Positions 59,274 to 64,000 of a DNA stretch of 64,000 nucleotides are shown one piece after another. This DNA comes from Fragum whitleyi. Lineage: Eukaryota; Mollusca; Bivalvia; Cardiida; Cardiidae. The DNA lies in contig OX411543.1 in NCBI GenBank assembly GCA_948146395.1, positions 66,723,474 to 66,787,473 on the forward strand, given 5' to 3'. Each line of letters opens with the position of its first letter. Position 1 is the stretch's first letter. The position numbers and the translations under genes are program-made. The notes beneath the pieces are model-generated. The model made no database searches, was not told the origin of the DNA, and worked only from the letters and a program-made list of their open reading frames with translations.

Positions 59274-60125
59274 GGATCCTGAGGGCCCTAAATCGCTCAC
59301 CTGATATTTTAAGTAAATTATCATTAAGACTGCTTTTCCTATGAAATGGCATGAACCTTACCATTTTCATTCTTGTGACCTGGCAAACATTTTGATCAAG
59401 TTTCATGAAATTTGGACCATATTTGTGGCGTCTCGAGCTCTTACGAGAAAATTGTCATTAAGACAAATTGCCCTTTTCCCGTCATATGGCACGGATACTT
59501 CCTATTTTCATAAAAGTTCATCCTCATGACATAACAAACATTCTGACAAAGTTTCATGATGATTGGACCATATTTGTGGCTTCTAGAGTGTAAACAAAAT
59601 TGTCATTAAGGCCCATTTTCCCGTGATATGGCACGAATCCTTCCCATTTTCAATAGTTTTTATTCCTATGACCAAGCAAACATTCTAACAAAGTTTCATG
59701 ATGATTGGACCATATTTGTGGCTTCTAGAGTGTTAACAAAAAATTGTCATTAAGGCCCATTTTCCCGTGATATGGCACGAATCCTTCCCATTTTTAATAG
59801 ATTTTATTCCTATGACCTAACAAAGATTGTGACAAAGTTTCATGAAGATTGGACCATATTTGTGGCTTCTAGAGTGTAAGCAAGAAATTTGTCATTAAGG
59901 TCCCTTTTCCCGTGATATGACACCGATCCATTCCATTTTAGCAATTTTTACAGAAACAACGCAAGAAATATTTCTGCGAAGTTTGGTTGATTGTGACTCA
60001 TAAGTTTAGGAGGAGATGTCGTTTAAAGAAAAAGTTGACGCCATGACGGACAGATGGACAGACGGACGCCGGACATTGATCGATCACAATAGCTCCCTTG
60101 AGCAATTCGTGCTCAGGTGAACTAA
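59274..60125 (+). mobile_element. Hairpin-ended dispersed repeat, family 2, complete
   Basis: Starts GATCCTGAGGGCCCTAAATC then GCTCACCTGA. It ends CCCTTGAGCAATTCGTGCTC then AGGTGAACTAA. Five internal units repeat GATTGGACCATATTTGTGGC, TTCTAGAGTGTAAACAA, ATTGTCATTAAGGCCCATTT and TCCCGTGATATGGCAC. GACGGACAGATGGACAGACG precedes the 3' hairpin. Confidence 0.85.
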
Positions 60126-60805
60126 AACCAAATTGCTGTAAGGCTTCCCTTTACAGCGATGCGACAAAATATAGTAAAACACCCACATTATGCCCAAAGT
60201 CAGGACAGTTGGAACATTGTTTGAAAAAAAAATTGAAATCATACCTTTCTTGTAGAAGACTTGAGTTCGCAGGGTTGGCATTTTGGCATCTTTTTCCTTG
60301 ACGCGGCAAGATTATATAAAACCTCGACGATATGCACAAAATGAGGTGACTAGGAACATTCTTTGAAAGTTTCATCCAAATCAAACCATATATGTATGAG
60401 TAGTTGCGTTCAAAAGATATTTGCACTCCTGAAAATTAATGAACATGGTTTGTGAATTGAAAGGCATTTTCATGCAGAGGAAAATATCACTAAACATGCC
60501 TACTAAGGTAAGCTGCCTGGAAATATTCATTGGAATGTTTTTTTAATTGAATTTTCACCAGTAGAAAGATAAGTTGCGTTCACAGGATTGTGGTTAGAAA
60601 GACTTCCTTTTCATGTGATACAGTATCACAATACCCCGATAATATGCACAAGTTAAGGTGGCTAGGAACATTTAGTGAAAATTTCATACAAAACGACGAT
60701 ACATAGTGGAGGAGTTGCGTTTACATAATAATTGCAGACGAATTGACGGACTTTCGGACATACAGAATGATACCGATATACTACCACCAGCGGCGGCATT
60801 TAAAA
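60126..60805 (+). mobile_element. Tandem-core dispersed repeat, family 3 relative
   Basis: Directly abuts the preceding element. Units contain TTCCTTGACGCGGCAAGATT, GATATGCACAAAATGAGGTG and ACTAGGAACATTCTTTGAAA. The end GGACTTTCGGACATACAGAA then ACCACCAGCGGCGGCATTTA corresponds to the CAGCGGCGGCGTATAAAA end at 45620-45636. Confidence 0.65.
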
Positions 60806-63347
60806 AGGGGACATTATACTTTGCTCCCAGTGTTAAATCTTTGGTCATATGGTGTGCTTTTATAAATAATAGTAACTAACTAGTTCTATACTCACATGAT
60901 ACTGACTACCGCTAAACAATTTTTGATTTATTAATATCTACTTACCCTTATCTTTCTGAATTCAAATTAAATTTCGAGCAATTTACTTAATGAAACACAT
61001 TCCTAGCAAGCTAGCTCAAGTTTTTCCCATAAGTGCAAAATATGCATTTCAAGTAGCCATAGATGAGACTGCTCATCTGTACAGGCTGATCTTAGTCTTT
61101 ACAAACTACTAGTTTCAGTTTTGGCAGTATCATATTTCATTGTGTCTTAGATTAGCATCGCATTCCGAGGACAAAACTCTGTACTTTGCAGTATTTGACA
61201 ACTTTAATAATCTGCAGGAAAATACAAAAAGTATTTTGGTTCCGACCGCTATGTTGTTGGTTCTTCAAGAGTTTACTAGACAGGGACATTCCACCAAGTA
61301 CTTTATCCACGATATTGTGGACTGGCTGTGAAAAATGTAATAATCCAAAGCTTATATCTATGTCGCCTACGCAAAGAAAGCAGAGGTAGCCGAGAATACA
61401 TATAAGGAGATAATAGCGGAATAGCGGTATAGTCCTGTTAAAAAGTAAACATATGAAGCACGCCGAGGTCTGATCAAAAATTGGTTGAAGGTGTTTCAAA
61501 ACAGTACACTGATCTCAATGTCGACAATCATACATGAGTTGACAGTATGGCCAGTCAACCAAAACGGTAGACAAAGTTTGCCAAGTATTTCGGGAAGTAC
61601 AGGTCACATGACCGCCAAAAAGATCACAAGATTATCACGTATTAGGAACAGGCGAAGCACAAAACAATTTCATTCGCGATTTAATACCCAATTTTCGAGC
61701 TGTTTAAGCAACTCAGAAAATGTTTGGAGGTCTTCAATGAATAAAAACATCATTAAAATTACATGTATAATAATAAAAATAATAATTACAAGTGATTTTA
61801 AAATTGTCCACAATAAGTTGAGGTGCGAAATAATCCGGTGTAGAGATCGTGCAAAATGTGGTATAAAAAAAACGGAAAGTATTTTCTTGGAATCTTTTTA
61901 CGTTTTTTTTTTGTGAAATCTATGTTGGAATTGCTACGCATTCAAACATAAAAATCTCTATGTCATATAGAAAGGGTAATTATATACAAAGAGACCTTCC
62001 ATATTTAAATTTGTTTCTACATATTGAAAACAAACTCATTGCAGCCCGTTCGAGAACAGTTTTAAAGTTATAATCTTCATATAAGCTTCAAAGATTGGCA
62101 CCCCTATTTTGGGATAATGACATAAGAAATCAAGTCATTTTACCGTGAATATTGCACTCAATGTTTGAAAGAATGCACCTTCGTTTTCTTGGGGAGAAAC
62201 ATATGGTTCCTAAAGAGTATAAAGGCCTGTAATGACACCTACGAACCTGTCAATCAAGGGCATACCATACGCATTCTCCATGATCAATTTACCAGAAAGG
62301 AAGCTGATAATGGTATGGTATATAACTGGAAAAACTTTGAAGTAACAGCTACTGAAAACGGCTTTTTCCTAATGAAAGCGACAATGGCATTGATGGGACT
62401 ACAATGCGCTAACGGGCTTGTTTGATCTGGTAAGCCCGGGATCTTGGTAATGAGCTTCGGAATTTTCAAACAAAGAATCTCAGTAATATTTTTAGAAAAT
62501 TAATTTGTCTGGTTACAAACATTTTAAGAAATTAATTTGTCTGACCACAAACATTCACAAAACATTGGCATCTACCATCCTTTTAATTTTCTTCTATCAC
62601 ATCATAACACCGCTTCCTTTACGTGACTTTGTACCTACTTCGTCCTATTCAAATTTGTTAAATATCTGGCACAAACCTTAACAATGCAAGTAAATCTTTA
62701 TGAGCAGCAAAAATGATGTGATGTTTTAGATATATTTATTTACATTATATAGACTTTCACCAATGTTAGAATTAAAAGTCAATAATACATTTAAGGATGA
62801 TCATTGTTTTTGTTGTAATTTGAAAATTATTCATTAGTAATTGTTCTTTTCGTTAAAAAGGCTTTGTACTCTTTATTTAATTACACGCATACATGAGCAC
62901 GAAGAAGTTATGACCAATTAATTGACAACAAACCTGATTCATAAGCGCATATGTATCATTTACCAGTTTGACACGTAAAAAAAGGAGTACTACACCTACA
63001 GGTGATACAAACTAAATTAGAAACACTACAGCCTGGCAATACACCTTAATTGAAGGCAAATAGGTAAACATTTCGTTTAAATGAAGAAACTCTTAGAAAG
63101 GATTCATTTTTAGGTTATTCTTTGCCGAAATTGGCCAAGCATTTGAGATTGAGAGTAAAGTTTAAATCTTGTACTAGGGCATGTTTTCATTTAACATGGA
63201 TAGCACGTTAAAGGAGATGATTATTTCTTTGTTTCCATTATGGTTCATAGATAAACAAAGACAAGTCCTAGCAAGGCAAACATAGGGTTTTCTTCCATCA
63301 GAACAGCAAATAATCGCATGGTGTAAATATCACAGACAAAGTGTAAT
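60806..63347. other. Non-coding; recurrent hairpin copy 2 at 61921-61950
   Basis: TATGTTGGAAT-TGCTACGC-ATTCAAACATA at 61921 is a diverged copy of the hairpin at 45024, again followed by AAAA. A 143-codon plus frame (61485-61916), ending just before it, is serine/arginine/isoleucine-rich with no recognised domain. It may be chance or part of a repeat that ends at the hairpin. Another frame at 62165-62425 is also unrecognised. No gene is claimed. Confidence 0.4.
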
Positions 63348-63554
63348 TTACATAATATCACAGAGTGACTTAAGAAGTTTCTTGACCATCTGTTTAAAAA
63401 TATTTGGATTGGACGACAACCTTATATGTGGTGATAAATGTTTCCATATGGAGTAACCATTATAGACAAACGATTTGAGGCCAAAGCCTTTTACCTTCGA
63501 AATTCTAAAACAAGAATCGGAACTAAAGCTTGTAAAGTAGGAAGAAGATGTGCC
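63348..63554 (-). pseudogene. LINE ORF2 C-terminal fragment
   Basis: Minus-strand open frame of 68 codons closed by TAA at 63348. It reads KGFGLKSFVYNGYSIWKHLS then PHIRLSSNPNIFKQMVKKLL. This is the pattern found at the C-terminus of many LINE reverse transcriptase proteins (a G-x-K-S-F...G-x-x-x-W-x-x-L-P-x-x-I-R block followed by an F-K...K-x-L helix). Further upstream on the same strand, SEKLKQRLQVTRYTSAIVAN in a different frame (near 63640-63715) resembles the R-L-Q-x-x-Q-N-x-A-A-R-I segment of the same protein. The copy is therefore frameshifted and truncated. Confidence 0.6.
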
Positions 63555-64000
63555 TTAAAAGGTTTTCTGAACGTGGCATAAAATAATTTGGTTTACCCTT
63601 TTATTCTAAAAGTAACCAGTTCAGCTCAGCAAAATGATCCGAAGTATATTGGCGACTATTGCCGAAGTATACCGGGTCACCTGGAGCCTTTGTTTGAGTT
63701 TCTCAGAGATACTGAACAGGCATGATCAAAATGACATTGCAAAAGAGACACCAAAAGAAGTGTGTTTTTTTAGTGAAAAGATAGAAATTTACGTTTTCTA
63801 TACAAACCTTTTGGCCGGGCCGGACAAACCTTAGTGAAAATGTTAGATACCATAGATTCAAAGCCAAATGATTGGTCTAATAAAGAATCTGTGCTTGAAG
63901 ATGAATGCCATTACAAAATAGGTCAAGTTCTGATTCCTATTTCACCTTTGTTTCTTTGTTTAGAGCCAAAGAAGATCTCGGTTTCGTCAAGATGGAGATA
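63555..64000 (-). pseudogene. Further decayed part of the LINE fragment
   Basis: Contains the RLQ-like segment described for 63348-63554 at about 63640-63715; the rest cannot be aligned by eye. The fragment may continue beyond the window. Confidence 0.4.

Noticed and set aside
61485..61916. 143-codon plus frame as a host gene
   Set aside because: No domain, no splice context, AT-rich 3' half with simple codons, and it ends next to a recurrent hairpin. Chance or repeat-derived is more likely.
62165..62425. 86-codon frame containing YEPVNQGHTIRILHD
   Set aside because: Reads plausibly as protein but I recognise no family and see no splice signals or neighbours to support it.

Overview
This window looks like intergenic or intronic DNA from an invertebrate animal, most probably a bivalve mollusc. 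It is AT-rich, has no long continuous genes, and is full of diverged repeats. The mollusc inference rests on three things. First, dispersed repeats of about 0.7-1.1 kb built from internal tandem units end in degenerate GGACGGACGGACG runs and hairpins. Second, tRNA-derived SINEs end in CAAACAAATC/CAATCAATC-like tails. Third, there are many short TIR elements with TA targets. No bacterial-style operons, rRNA genes or CRISPR arrays are present.

The only host protein-coding sequence I can recognise is a set of four separate first exons on the minus strand, at 303-453, 3987-4125, 26091-26235 and 47225-47408. Each begins with its own ATG, encodes a different 28-45 residue N-terminus, and ends in the same membrane segment (D-x-x-WIL-S/T-S-x-FIIF-x-MQSG). 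All four stop at a GT donor in the same phase. This is the start of an ammonium transporter (Amt/AMT family): extracellular N-terminus and first transmembrane helix. I see no downstream Amt exon anywhere in the 47 kb between and around them. They are therefore either alternative first exons of one gene whose common exons lie beyond the left edge, or a run of partial duplicates. This is the most interesting feature of the window.

The rest is mostly a mobile-element landscape. From left to right: a TIR element (711-1977); a 34-bp tandem array inside a hairpin-ended repeat (4.8-6.0 kb); a degenerate TIR element (6.9-8.2 kb); a mariner-type MITE (9752-10331); a pogo/Tigger-like element (10546-11877); two minus-strand hairpin-ended repeats around a SINE (13.0-15.8 kb); a diverged inverted repeat (21.3-25.7 kb) enclosing a foldback arm and a broken endonuclease ORF; mariner-like elements (28.9, 40.4 and 41.9 kb); a foldback element flanked by TTAA (30.7-31.6 kb); a pair of inverted ends 6.3 kb apart (33.0/39.3 kb); nested SINEs (48.0-48.4 kb); a long near-perfect palindrome (49.74-49.88 kb); a 5'-truncated LINE with a 396-codon open frame (53.3-55.1 kb); and a run of hairpin-ended repeats with another SINE copy (55.7-60.8 kb). 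A second, minus-strand LINE fragment lies at the right edge.

The SINE insertions are well supported because target-site duplications of 8-15 bp can be read directly. All statements about families come from recognising motifs by eye; no similarity search was run.
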